Below are positions 43,322-53,573 of a stretch of 64,000 nucleotides of DNA, one piece after another. Both the position numbers and the translations under genes were made by a program. Below the pieces are notes generated by a model, which made no database searches, had not been told where the DNA came from, and saw nothing but the letters and a program-made list of their open reading frames with translations. Position 1 is the first letter of the stretch, and every line of letters begins with the position of its first letter. Origin of the DNA: Ampullaceana balthica (Eukaryota > Mollusca > Gastropoda > Lymnaeidae); NCBI GenBank assembly GCA_944989445.1, contig CALYLW010001222.1, positions 200,350-264,349 of the forward strand, written 5' to 3'.

Positions 43322-43903
43322 GGACAAACATAGATTACCTGGTACAAAGACAAACATAGAATTACCTGGTACAAAGACAATCATAGATTACCTGGTACAA
43401 AGACAAACATAGATTACCTGCTACAAAGACAATCATAGATTACCTGGTACAAAGACAAACATAGAATTACCTGGTACAAAGACAATCATAGATTACCTGG
43501 TACAAAGACAATCATAGATTACCTGGTACAAAGACAAACATAGATTACCTGGTACAAAGACAAACATAGATTACCTGGTACAAACAAAGACAAACATAGA
43601 TTACCTGGTACAAACAAAGACAAACATAGATTACCTGGTACAAACAAAGACAAACATAGATTACCTGGTACAAAGACAATCATAGATTACCTGGTAAAAA
43701 GACAAACATAGATTACCTGGTAAAAAGACAAACACAGATTACCTGGTACAAAGACAAACATAGATTACCTGGTAAAAAGACAAACATAGATTACCTGGTA
43801 CAAAGACAAACATAGATTACCTGGTAAAAAGACAAACATAGATTACCTGGTAAAAAGACAAACATAGATTACCTGGTACAAAGACAAACATAGATTACCT
43901 GGT
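43322..43903. repeat. 26-bp minisatellite, about 22 copies
   Basis: ACAAACATAGATTACCTGGT plus ACAAAG, with ACAATC, AAAAAG and ACAAACAAAG variants. The last unit touches the splice donor of the exon at 43910. Confidence 0.96.
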
Positions 43904-43909
43904 TCTCAC

Positions 43910-44230
43910 CAACCGTTGATTTCGTCTTAGAAAGACCTGTGTACATTTTGGCTCTGACCAGCGGAAACCTTTGAACCACCGACCTTTGGCTCTCACAGCT
44001 GGCACTCGACATATCAAGCTCGACAATCTTCGGACCGGTTGTGGGCTGTGATTTCAATGTTACGGCAAATTCGTCTGGGCTGGTCAGATAGGCTGGGGCA
44101 GTCCTGGACTTGTGTCGTCTGGTGGTGGTTACGTCATTTATGAGGGTGTACGCCACAGGGCACGGGGGCACACTTCGGTGCATCACATTCTGGTTGGATG
44201 ACGTCATCAACATGTCTGACTCCATGACAG
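43910..44230 (-). CDS. Candidate exon (minus strand; AVMESDMLMTSSNQNVMHR)
   Basis: A 321-nt stretch bounded by a GACACCAG acceptor and GTGAGA donor, phase 1 to 1. The translation contains SVPPCPVAYTLINDVTTTRR and PAYLTSPDEFAVTLKSQPTT then GPKIVELDMSS. Codon use and composition look like a real exon. It joins in phase to the exon at 47200-47367. Family unknown. Confidence 0.62.
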
Positions 44231-44268
44231 CTGGTGTCAATTTGATGAGTTATAAAGATGATAAAGAT

Positions 44269-44806
44269 GAAAAATATGAACGATGATTTCCTGTAAAGGA
44301 GATAAAAGTGAAACAAATGAACGATGATTTCCTGTAAACACAATAAAAGTGAAACAAATGAACGATGATTTCCTGTAAACACAATAAAAGTGAAACAAAT
44401 GAACGATGATTTCCTGTAAACACAATAAAAGTGAAACAAATGAACGATGATTTCCTGTAAACACAATAAAAGTGAAAACAAATGAACGATGATTTCCTGT
44501 AGACACAATAAAAGTGAAACAAATGAACGATGATTTCCTGTAAACACAATAAAAGTGAAACAAATGAACGATGATTTCCTGTAAACACAATAAAAGTGAA
44601 ACAAATGAACGATGATTTCCTGTAAACACAATAAAAGTGAAACAAATGAACGATGATTTCCTGTAAACACAATAAAAGTGAAACAAATGAACGATGATTT
44701 CCTGTAAACACAATAAAAGTGAAACAAATGAACGATGATTTCCTGTAAACACAATAAAAGTGAAACAAATGAACGATGATTTCCTGTAAACACAATAAAA
44801 GTGAAA
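44269..44806. repeat. 41-bp minisatellite, 13 copies
   Basis: GTGAAACAAATGAACGATGA plus TTTCCTGTAAACACAATAAA and A. Because 41 is not a multiple of three and the unit lacks minus-strand stops, all three minus frames stay open and give spurious 180-235-residue frames. Confidence 0.98.
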
Positions 44807-44916
44807 CATATAAAAGAGATGATTTCCTTCACGACATGCACTGGTGGGTGTGTTCATTCATGTGTGACGATGAGCCAGTTGGCTGCAATGAAATCTTTTC
44901 AACTATCGTGTACCTT

Positions 44917-45595
44917 GGGGGCCGTCCATAAATGACGTCACGCACCTAGGGGGAGGGAGGTCCACACATTTGTGACGATGTGTGACGAGGGGAGGGGGTG
45001 TTTGAGAAATGTGACGTCACATCAAAAACATGTAACTTTAAATAAAAATTCCACTTAAATATTTGATTTCTTACAATTTATTTTATTACGTTTTACATAG
45101 CGTCACGCGTGTTATGATATTACAGTGCAACCTTACACTAAACACATACTTATATGACAAAAAAAGTGATTTGAAACATGCTCTTTGAGGCCGTCCATAA
45201 AGTACGTCACGCTCCAGAGGGGGGAGGTGGTGTAAGAAAGTGTGACAGTTTGTGACAGGGGGAGGGGGACCCGGCCATGTGTGACGTCACGCTGTTTTAT
45301 ATTAAATTTTAATTATTTTGTTAATAAAAAAACTTTTTTTTTCGAAAGTGTGACCTACTTTGGGGTGGGGGGGGGTTCCTAGATTTGTGACAGTTTGTGA
45401 CAGGTGGGGAGTGGGGGAGTTAAAAATGGTCAAATATAGCGTGACGTACTTTATAGACGGCCCCTTTTTCAAATAGAAAATACAGCTTTTAGGGGGGAGG
45501 CAAAGTTTTGTGACGCAATATTGTAAAGGAGATCTAAGTTTTTGTGACGGCGCGTGACGGGGTAAATGGCAAAAATCGCCATTTATGGACGCCCC
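44917..45595 (-). mobile_element. GGGCCGTCCATAAATGACGTCA-family MITE, copy C, with nested copy D
   Basis: Left GGGGGCCGTCCATAAATGAC and right CGCCATTTATGGACGCCCC are inverted. The body is reversed relative to copies A and B. An insertion splits the CATGCT/CAAATAGAAAATAC junction that is continuous at 49605. Confidence 0.87.
45187..45464 (+). mobile_element. GGCCGTCCATAAAGTACGTCACGCT MITE nested in copy C (D)
   Basis: The ends GAGGCCGTCCATAAAGTACG and CGTACTTTATAGACGGCCCC are inverted over about 27 bp. The subfamily uses AAAGTACG where the host MITE has AAATGACG. A solo end of this subfamily lies at 55808-55832. Confidence 0.85.
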
Positions 45596-45617
45596 TTACT
45601 CAAACAAAGGCGGTTGG

Positions 45618-45842
45618 TTATATTGGGATCGTAAATTGGGATCGTACATTTGGATCGTATATTGGGATCGCATATTGGGATCGTATATTGGGATCGCATA
45701 TTGGGAACGTATATTGGGATCGTATATTGGGATCGTATATTGGGATCGTATATTGGGATCGTATATTGGGATCGTATATTGGGATCGTATATTGGGATCG
45801 TATATTGGGATCGTATATTGGGATCGTATATTCGGATCGCAT
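45618..45842. repeat. 13-bp repeat (ATTGGGATCGTAT), about 17 copies
   Basis: Tandem units with occasional GCATATT and GAACG variants. Plus and minus frames of WDRILGSYIGIVY type are artefacts. Confidence 0.96.
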
Positions 45843-45992
45843 ATGGTTTTCATGAAAACAGATACATTAAGATTGATTGAAATATCATTTATCTCAAACA
45901 CAAGGCCTTATGGGGGAAAAACATCAATATTTTCCTTAAAGAAGAAATAAACACGTTTTAACTGAAAAGTGCGCCTTGAATATAATGACATT

Positions 45993-46203
45993 TAAGCATT
46001 GTTTTATTATGATCACGTTATAAAATAGTTAGACGATCTAGGATTCATTGTTTTATTATTATCAAGTTATAAAATAGTTAGACGATCTAGGTACATTGTT
46101 TTATTTTATTATGATCACGTTATAAAATAGTTAGACGATCTAGGTACATTGTTTTATTATTATCAAGTTATAAAATAGTTAGACGATCTAGGTACTTTGT
46201 TGA
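45993..46203. repeat. About 52-bp repeat, 4 copies
   Basis: CATTGTTTTATTATTATCAA then AGTTAGACGATCTAGG. Copies alternate between ATTATCAAG and ATGATCACG, suggesting two-unit duplication. Confidence 0.9.
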
Positions 46204-46399
46204 TAATAGAGGGATAGCTGTGGTCACTTTGAAGCAATATAAAATAATAAGTTATTTTGTTATATAGTAGATAAGTGAAATACTGTCTCGGAGACTTTTA
46301 GCACTCGATACCACCTCGAGCACTAGGTCACCATAATCACAACACTAATTATTTATACTATAAACTTAAGGGAGTTATTTACTTTAAGGAGCTAATACA

Positions 46400-46858
46400 T
46401 ATTTAATTCTAGATGAAATGTATACATGTATTTAAATGATAGTTTACACCGTTCAACACGGCAAACATCAGGTTACAAGTCAGATTAATGTCTTGGTGAT
46501 ATAAGAACAAAAGGCAAAATAGTAATAATACTAATAGATTTAAGGCAATTGACTCTAGCTCGGAATTACAACACAAAGAACATCTTATATTACAACCCTC
46601 AGATGGACTTAAGGATAAATACACTTTTCTTTTTCGGTATGCAAGAAAAAACACATAAAAATTATCTCTCGTCCCGTCTGGAATTCGGACGTGGAATGGA
46701 TTATTTGACCAAACCAGGAAAACCAAAACTGCTATCTACATTTAAAACTGTTTTAGAAACGCAAGACTCGACATACACCGTGGATAAACGTAGGACTCAA
46801 TACTCTTCTGTATAGAATGAGCGTCTGTAATAGATAAGATATATAAGATAAGGTTGAG
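46400..46858 (+). mobile_element. LINE 3' end, copy 2
   Basis: It aligns with 37443-37818: ACAACCCTCAGATGGACTTA, TCCCGTCTGGAATTCGGACG, then CTCTTCTGTATAGAATGAGC and GATAAG tail units. The coding end is frameshifted (LSLVPSGIRTWNG and LLSTFKTVLETQD lie in different frames). Confidence 0.85.
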
Positions 46859-47199
46859 AACCGTGGCATATTAGTCCATTGAGATTGAGTCAAGAGACTT
46901 GTAACAACAGCTTGTAATGAAAGATACACATTTTAGTCGCCACTTCTATACGACCCAGTGAAATGTAAACAAAAAATTCATTCTGTTATCCTTCAAGACT
47001 GCTAAACTAATTTGAGTTTAAGTTCACTGTATCAACATTTTACCTATAATGTTTTATTTTCTACCAATCACTGATCAATAATCACAAACAGAAAGGTATC
47101 TATTGAAACAATCAACACAAAACGAATTGGTCCGACGTAGTTACTTCAGATTACTGTGTCATCCACACAGCTACACACTTTAAAACTTAAAGATCTGAC

Positions 47200-47367
47200 C
47201 TTTCGGGGCTTCGAGCAACGGCTTGGCTTCACAACACTGGTCCCTATTGAATGCCACTACACAATTGTGGAGTTCTGCTGGTGCCAGTAGCACATCTTTC
47301 CTTTGAATGGCATAGGAATGTATTCGTAATTTGAAACGACTTCGTTTGTTTGTAAATCTATCTTGAA
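47200..47367 (-). CDS. Candidate exon (minus strand; QDRFTNKRSRFKLRIHSY)
   Basis: A 168-nt stretch from an ACTCCAG acceptor to a GTCAGA donor, phase 1 to 1. The translation is QDRFTNKRSRFKLRIHSYAI then QRKDVLLAPAELHNCVVAFN, ending LLEAPK. The splice sites are weak, but the protein-like content is good and the phase fits the exon at 43910-44230. Family unknown. Confidence 0.5.
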
Positions 47368-47737
47368 CTGGAGTTTCAAATCTCAATCATTCCAGTCATC
47401 TAATAGCTATATTTAGATTTTTATAGATTTCGCCACGTAATTGATTCCAGAAAGAATGATCTGTATTAAGTTGGTGAAAATCTCTCCCCCTCCCCCAAAC
47501 TTTTCTCCCCCCCCCCTCTCTTTCTCTATCCATTTTGAAATAAATTGAACATAAACATTTTTTTCTTTTTTAATGGATTTCAGAAACAAGCTTACTTTTC
47601 TAAAATGTTTTAAATATTGCTATAGGCTTGTAAAAAATATCAAATGTATGCTACCCATTATCTTTGTAAAGATTTTATTTTAGTATATCTATACTTATAG
47701 TTATAGCAAACTGAAAGTTGCATTATTGTTGAGCCTT

Positions 47738-48083
47738 CTCGTCCATGAGGGCATCCACCGATCATCTCGTCCATGAGGGGCATCCACCGATCATCTCGTC
47801 CATGAGTTGCATCCACCGATCATCTCGTCCATGAGTGGGCATCCACCGATCATCTCGTCCATGAGGGGCATCCACCGATCATCTCGTCCATGAGGGGCAT
47901 CCACCGATCATCTCGTCCATGAGGGGCATCCACCGATCATCTCGTCCATGAGGGGCATCCACCGATCATCTCGTCCATGAGGGGCATCCACCGATCATCT
48001 CGTCCATGAGGGGCATCCACCGATCATCTCGTCCATGAGGGGCATCCACCGATCATCTCGTCCATGAGGGGCATCCACCGATC
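47738..48083. repeat. 29-bp minisatellite, 12 copies
   Basis: CATCTCGTCCATGAGGGGCA plus TCCACCGAT. Left-hand units vary (GGGCATC, TTGCATC) and right-hand units are identical. Confidence 0.97.
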
Positions 48084-48185
48084 ATCGTCAGCGTCTGCGA
48101 TTTATCCAAGGCCACATACGAGAGTCCCCCCCCCAAGCTATTCCCTATTCTTGGCCAGCCTCTCCAGGATATTCCAGTCATGGCC

Positions 48186-48456
48186 AATTCTCTTGATGTC
48201 CGCCTCCAATTCTCTTGATGTCCGCCTCCAATTCTCTTGATGTCCGCCTCCAATTCTCTTGATGTCCGCCTCCAATTCTCTTGATGTCCGCCTCCAATTC
48301 TCTTGATGTCCGCCTCCAATTCTCTTGATGTCCGCCTCCAATTCTCTTGATGTCCGCCTCCAATTCTCTTGATGTCCGCCTCCAATTCTCTTGATGTCCG
48401 CCTCCAATTCTCTTGATGTCCGCCTCCAATTCTCTTGATGTCCGCCTCCAATTCTC
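48186..48456. repeat. 22-bp array inside the LINE coding relic, about 12 copies
   Basis: TCTCTTGATGTCCGCCTCCA plus AT. It derives from the codons for LEADIKRI of the LINE protein. 22 bp is not in frame. Confidence 0.96.
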
Positions 48457-48506
48457 TGCGCCAATTGTTTCTTGGACGGCCTCTTATCGTGTCCGCTGTG
48501 GGTTCC

Positions 48507-48850
48507 ATTTCATGGCTTGACTTGTCGTATTGGAGGCAGGTTTTCTTAGTGTATGACCAATCCATTTCATGGCTTGCCTTGTCGTATCGGAGGCAGGTTT
48601 TCTTAGTGTATGACCAATCCATTTCATGGCTTGCCTTGTCGTATTGGAGGCAGGTTTTCTTAGTGTATGACCAATCCATTTCATGGCTCGCCTTGTCGTA
48701 TTGGAGGCAGGTTTTCTTAGTGTATGACCAATCCATTTCATGGCTTGCCTTGTCGTATTGGAGGCAGGTTTTCTTAGTGTATGACCAATCCATTTCATGG
48801 CTTGCCTTGTCGTATTGGAGGCAGGTTTTCTTAGTGTATGACCAATCCAT
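48507..48850. repeat. 57-bp array inside the LINE coding relic, 6 copies
   Basis: CATTTCATGGCTTGCCTTGT and ATTGGAGGCAGGTTTTCTTA are parts of the unit. 57 bp equals 19 codons, so the LINE frame is kept across units. Confidence 0.96.
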
Positions 48851-49025
48851 CTCCACCGCTTCTGGAGAATCTCTTCCTCAATTGGCTTCGGCTTTATACG
48901 CTGTCACAGTTCCAAGATGCTGACTTTTTCCGGCCAGAGAAATCTGAGAATCCTTCTTAGACAATTGTTGATAAAGGACTGGGTTCTGGTCAGGTTTACG
49001 GCCGTAGTTCTCAATGTCTCGGCTC

Positions 49026-49273
49026 CAGTGGCGTAGCTACAACATTTGCCACCCGGGGCGGTCTGCACTTTGCCGCCCTTTTTAGGGCCGGCCAAAAATG
49101 ACGTCACTCACCAGGAGGGCATTCACACATTTGTGACTATGTGTGACTAGGGGCTGTGTTTAATAAATGTGACGTTACATCAAAACGCCCAACTTTAAAT
49201 AAAATTTGCACTTACAAATTTGATTGCTGACACTTAATTTAATGACGTTTTACATGGCTTCACGCGTGTTACG
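49026..49273 (+). mobile_element. hAT terminus plus truncated MITE (duplicate end)
   Basis: CAGTGGCGTAGCTACAACAT and CCACCCGGGG form a hAT-type end. At 49084 it is followed by a MITE copy (E) that stops at GTGTTACGA where the second, similar hAT end begins. Confidence 0.75.
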
Positions 49274-49333
49274 ACAGTGGCGTAGCTAGAACTTTTGCCG
49301 CCCGGGGAGGTCTCCAATGTGCCGCCCTTTTTA

Positions 49334-49760
49334 GGGACCGTCCATAAATGACGTCACGCACCTGGGGTGGGGCGGGAAGGTGAGTCATACACTTGTGACG
49401 ATGTGTGACGAGGGGGTGTGTTTGAGAAATGTGACGTCACGTCAAAACGCACAACGTTAAATAAAATTTCCGCTTAAATATGATTACCGACACTTTATTG
49501 TTAATTGAATGACGTTTATGTAAAACGCGTGTTACGATATTAGAGTGCAGCCTTGCACTAAAAACATACTTAAAATAAATGACAAAAATTTGATTTGAAA
49601 CATGCTTATTTTCAAATACAAAATACAGCTTTTATGGTGGGGTGGTCAAAACATTATGGGGTCATATTGATGAAGGGGTCTACGTTTTTGTTTCGACTTA
49701 TGATGAGGGCGGAGGGGGTGAAGAATCAAACAATATCGCGCGACCTCATTTATGGACGGC
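49334..49760 (-). mobile_element. GGGCCGTCCATAAATGACGTCA-family MITE, copy F
   Basis: GGGACCGTCCATAAATGACG left and CATTTATGGACGG right are inverted. The interior GATTTGAAACATGCTTATTT is the unbroken version of the site hit by copy D. Confidence 0.85.
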
Positions 49761-50498
49761 AAATTAGTCGATTATATGATGGTTTTTATAAATTAGTAAA
49801 CATGAATAAATAATTGTAATTGAAACGAAGTAAAGGTGGAGAACATGTTAAGCATTGGATGCCAAATTTATGTAAGCAGTAATAAAAGATGCCGCATAAA
49901 ATGATATAGCTATAAATACACATTTATAAAAATACACTATATAAGGCCACAAGAAAGTTACTGAGGTCGCCCCCCCCCCAACCCCATGAGACAAAACATA
50001 TTCCAACTTTACACCCAAAAAAACATTATCAATTACTATTATGTTATTTCATATTTATAAATACATGATTTTTTACAAAGAAAGTGTATACATTAGTATG
50101 TAATTATATTTATACATTTACTTTTCTAGCTTTCATAATAGAAGAAACGTGTATTATGCTATCAAAATTTTAATTATTTGTAATATCTTGTTCTATGGAC
50201 AATATAGCAAGATTTTTTTGTCTTAAATCGCTCATTGTGGAAAGAAGATAATTTTATCAACTTCACTTTGGAGAAGCTCCTTTCCCAACTAGCGACACTG
50301 ATAGCCAGTGGTTCCCAAACTTTTTTGACCCACGGACCCCTTTTATAGTATAGTCAAAACTTCCCCCACGGACCCCTTGTGGAAAAAAAACAACATAAAT
50401 GAATAGTACCAAAATTACAAACCCCCAAAAAAGCAACATTTGGTTGAAGAAGTATTTATTGAAATTATAACTTTTGTTTAAAATAAAATTGAAAACAA

Positions 50499-51393
50499 TT
50501 AATAACTTTGATGAACGTGATGTGATTGTATGAGTGTATTTATGTCCGACTCAATGTTTGTGAGTAGCAACCACAAATTCCCACGAGAACCAATTTCTAG
50601 TCGTTTTCTGTTTTTATGATGAGGTTCATAACGGCACTGAATCTTTGTTCTACCAAATAGGAAGACGAGAAAGCAGTTAACAACTTCTGTACAATAACCC
50701 ATAATGTAAGATATAAAATTGATATCTGATTGTTTAACCAGAATTTGTGGTATCCTAGTTCAAACATTGGTTCAAGTTCTTCATTTCAATAAGCTGCTCC
50801 TATATTAGTATGGATTCATCTGTGTTTGGGATCTGAGTTTGTTCACGCGCAAAAGGGTTAAACTGCCAGTTGGGAATATCCAAGGGAGGAATACCTTCAA
50901 ATCTTTGGTTCAGGTCAGCATGAAGAGCTGTTAAGTTTCGACAGTAAGCCAGCAAATCTTTATAATTCTGAAAGATTTGGAAACTGAGAACATTCTCCTG
51001 TTTCTGTTTTGTTTGTACCAAAAAAAAAGGTTTGCAACAAACGCAGATTTTACGCTTTGATTAAATTTAAATGGTTACCTTGTAGTGTCAAATTAGTTTC
51101 GTTAAAACGTTGGTAAATAAATCATTCATTAAGGATATGTCATTTTTTTTGAGTTAATTGTGTCGCAAATCATTGTCTTTGTTTTATTTTCCAGGAATTC
51201 CAACACTGAATCAAGGAGAGCATAAAATCGATTTAAAAACGTACTTGTTGATAATCAACGTACTTCTGTTAATAAGTAAACGATTATAGTCTTCTTTATT
51301 TACCAAACAATGTTGAGTAAATAATCTCTCATTTAAGGCATTCGTTTTAATTTTATTAACTGCACTAATGACGTCATCTAGTGATCCATGCAA
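50499..51393 (-). pseudogene. Transposase relics of the second hAT
   Basis: Minus-strand pieces: ISAVNKIKTNALNERLFTQH at 51360-51290, ALHADLNQRFEGIPPLDIPN with FNPFA near 50970-50850, and KNRKRLEIGSRGNLWLLLTN/IESDINTL near 50615-50530. These match the ordered C-terminal blocks of SCAND3/ZBED5-type transposases (KRNRL....LRL.LT.I.PDI). Stops and frameshifts separate them. Confidence 0.72.
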
Positions 51394-51916
51394 ACGTTCA
51401 CTGAGATTGTTTGCGAATAAATGATGTCGATGAATGACACAATGTACTGAAAATTCATTTTAAAGTATGCCAGAAAGTCATGGGTATTGCTTTAACTTTA
51501 AAAATCTTTTTTAATTCAGAAAAAAACGTTTCATATTTCGTATGTATCCAAACATTTAGCCATAATTTAAATATTCAACACTGTTTTGTCGGCATTGTTT
51601 CTTCGGCTCACTCTGTGCTGGATTTACCTATTTGCTAATCAAGCTATAGCTTAGGGCCCTCGGATTATTTTCATATCACTGACATAGAATATCTGGACTT
51701 GAAAAGGGCCCCCATATCTCAAATAGCCTAGGTCCCCATCAAGTCTAAATCCGACCCAGAGCTCACTCATTCTCTTATGTGTTGTAACAAACCACTGTTA
51801 ATAATTATTAAATTATGAACGTTTTTCAATGGCATGCTACAGTAAAGCACTATTGAAAATAAAATTTGATGATAGGATACAATTTAGATAAATATAACTT
51901 CCAGGCACAAAAAAAA

Positions 51917-52207
51917 TCTTATCTTATCTTATCTATACAGACGCTCCTTCTATGCAGAAGATAGTTGCGTCCACAGACCATGACAGATGATCTGTTGGCA
52001 AGTGATGCAGCATTCACAGGCCACGGCTTTGTGGGTTCCACGCATTACCCAGCCGCCTAACTACATGTAGTGTTAGGTACCCATTCGGAGCGGGGTGACT
52101 CAGGGACGCCCTAGGCCCCGGGAACAAACCCTTGCCTTCACACGGATTCGAACCCGTGACCATCGGTACGACAGTCCAGTGCGCTGCCACTCGACCACCG
52201 CGTCCCC
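51917..52207 (-). mobile_element. tRNA-derived SINE, copy 2, inside the second hAT
   Basis: On the minus strand: A box TGGTCGAGTGGC, B box GGTTCGAATCC, the same body as copy 1 (GCGGCTGGGTAATGCGTGG), and the tail GGACGCAACTATCTTCTGCA with GAGCGTCTG and (GATAA)n. Confidence 0.94.
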
Positions 52208-52962
52208 TCAACCTTGCAACGCTCGCAGATTCAAGTTAAAATCTTGTATTTCTCTGAGCTACTTATTGGAATTCCGCATTTCTTATGAATCAAGCTAGAC
52301 CTTTCAATAAACAAAGTATTTTGATTGGTTAAAGCTGTGGAAATTACCTGTTTTACTACCTGTTGTAGGTTAAACAACATACTCCACACTGACTGATAGC
52401 ACCTGAGGTCGTATTTAATTAGTTGAAAAAAATGCTATTTTATTTAGTGTTATTTATTTTAATTTCCATAAAAATGGCTCAGTTTTATATTAAACCTTGC
52501 GCGGACCCCCAAATCAATTTTTATTTTCCACGGACCCCCGGGGTGTCCGTACGGACCACTTTGGGAACCACTGCTGATAGCAATTGTTGAAAAAAATTCA
52601 TAGCAAAATTACAATGTTGGGTACAGAATTTTCTAGTCTTACTGTGGAATAACTTTTAACCCTAGAACTGTCCTAACTGCCGATGGTCGGCCGTTATCCC
52701 CCGTTCTGTGGTGTCCCGGCCGATATAAACGGCCGTTAGTAAAATCGTCATTAAAAATGCGAATTATTTTATTTACATTTAGTAAGGGGAGATCACTGTT
52801 AATAAAGGTAGTGTGTATAATCTCGTCATGTTTGTAATAAATCTTGTTTCTTAAAGTTGGGGGCGTTGTTTTTTTTCTTTCTTAACTTTACATTTTTTAA
52901 AAACATAATTAATTTTTTTTTCATGGGTTTGTCCCTGATAGAATCACTATCACATTTTAAGT

Positions 52963-53160
52963 TTAGGAATAGGTTTTAGGGTTAGGGATAGGTTTAGTGA
53001 TAGGTTTTAGGGGTAGGTTTAGTGATAGGTGTTAGGGGTAGGTTTAGTGATAGGTTTTAGGGATAGGTTTTAGGGGTAGGGGTAGGTTTAGTGATAGGTT
53101 TTAATAGGGTAAGGGTAGGTTTAGTGATATGTTTTAGGGTTAGGGGTAGGTTTAGTGATA
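52963..53160. repeat. Degenerate TTAGGG-like minisatellite inside the piggyBac
   Basis: Units of about 25 bp such as GGTTTAGTGATAGGTTTTAG with GGGTTAGGGATAGG variants. Resemblance to telomeric TTAGGG is partial, and no uninterrupted telomere run occurs. Confidence 0.85.
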
Positions 53161-53573
53161 GTTATTCCTTTCTTCATTTTTTTTCTTCATTTTTTCTCCT
53201 TGAGCGTAAAATTACTTTTAAAACAGGCTAAAAATAACAACAAAAATTAATTAAAGTTAAATAATGATTGCGGCGGCGCTCTTCTGTGCATTCGAACTAT
53301 TTCGACATACTTGTAGCTCTTTAATGCTAGAAACACAATTTCTTACACAAACATGACGAGATGATACACGCTACCGTTAATAAATGAATTTCCTTCCTGT
53401 TTCCTTATGATTATGTGGTTATTTTTACAACGTGTGCTTATCGAGTGTTATTTTGTGAGTAAAGTCGAGTGAAAATTTTCTGAATTTTTTTTGACTGCCA
53501 AAATGTCTGGCGCTGGAGAGGGTCCATCTGGATCGGAAAATTAACATTGAATATCTTTATTTAATTTCCTTTA

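Larger units (their letters stand above)
48090..49025 (-). pseudogene. LINE reverse-transcriptase C-terminus with expanded internal minisatellites
   Basis: Read on the minus strand: GAETLRTTAVNLTRTQSFIN, CLRRILRFLWPEKVS, KWIGHTLRKPASNTTRQA (six copies), then GRPRNNWRRELEADIKRIG (the last part in about twelve copies), then DWNILERLAKNRE. These are successive blocks of a known non-LTR RT C-terminus (CLRRIL..WP...WIGHTLRKP...GRP..TWRR.LEAD). Two separate blocks have grown into 57-bp and 22-bp arrays. The 5' side is cut at 49025 by a hAT terminus. Confidence 0.88.
50306..52573 (-). mobile_element. Second hAT (SCAND3/Charlie-like) inserted in the first hAT
   Basis: The ends CAGTGGTTCCCAAACTTTTT and TTTGGGAACCACTG are flanked by the 8-bp duplication CTGATAGC (50298-50305 and 52574-52581), which lies inside the transposase of the older hAT. 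Subterminal CCACGGACCCC blocks mirror each other. It is 2.27 kb including a SINE. Confidence 0.93.

Noticed and set aside
43322..43903. CRISPR-like regular array
   Set aside because: Units are contiguous 26-bp copies with no unique spacers, in a spliced eukaryotic gene. It is a minisatellite.
44134..44857. Three overlapping minus-strand frames of 181-235 residues
   Set aside because: Translation of a 41-bp minisatellite that lacks stops. Only the unique 43910-44230 part looks coding.
45544..45950. Several 74-121-residue frames on both strands (YWDRILGSYIG, PIYDPNIRSQYT)
   Set aside because: All are translations of a 13-bp tandem repeat.
48053..48923. 267-residue minus frame and 162-residue plus frame
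   Set aside because: The minus frame is the LINE relic plus its arrays and is not a functional gene. The plus frame is its shadow.
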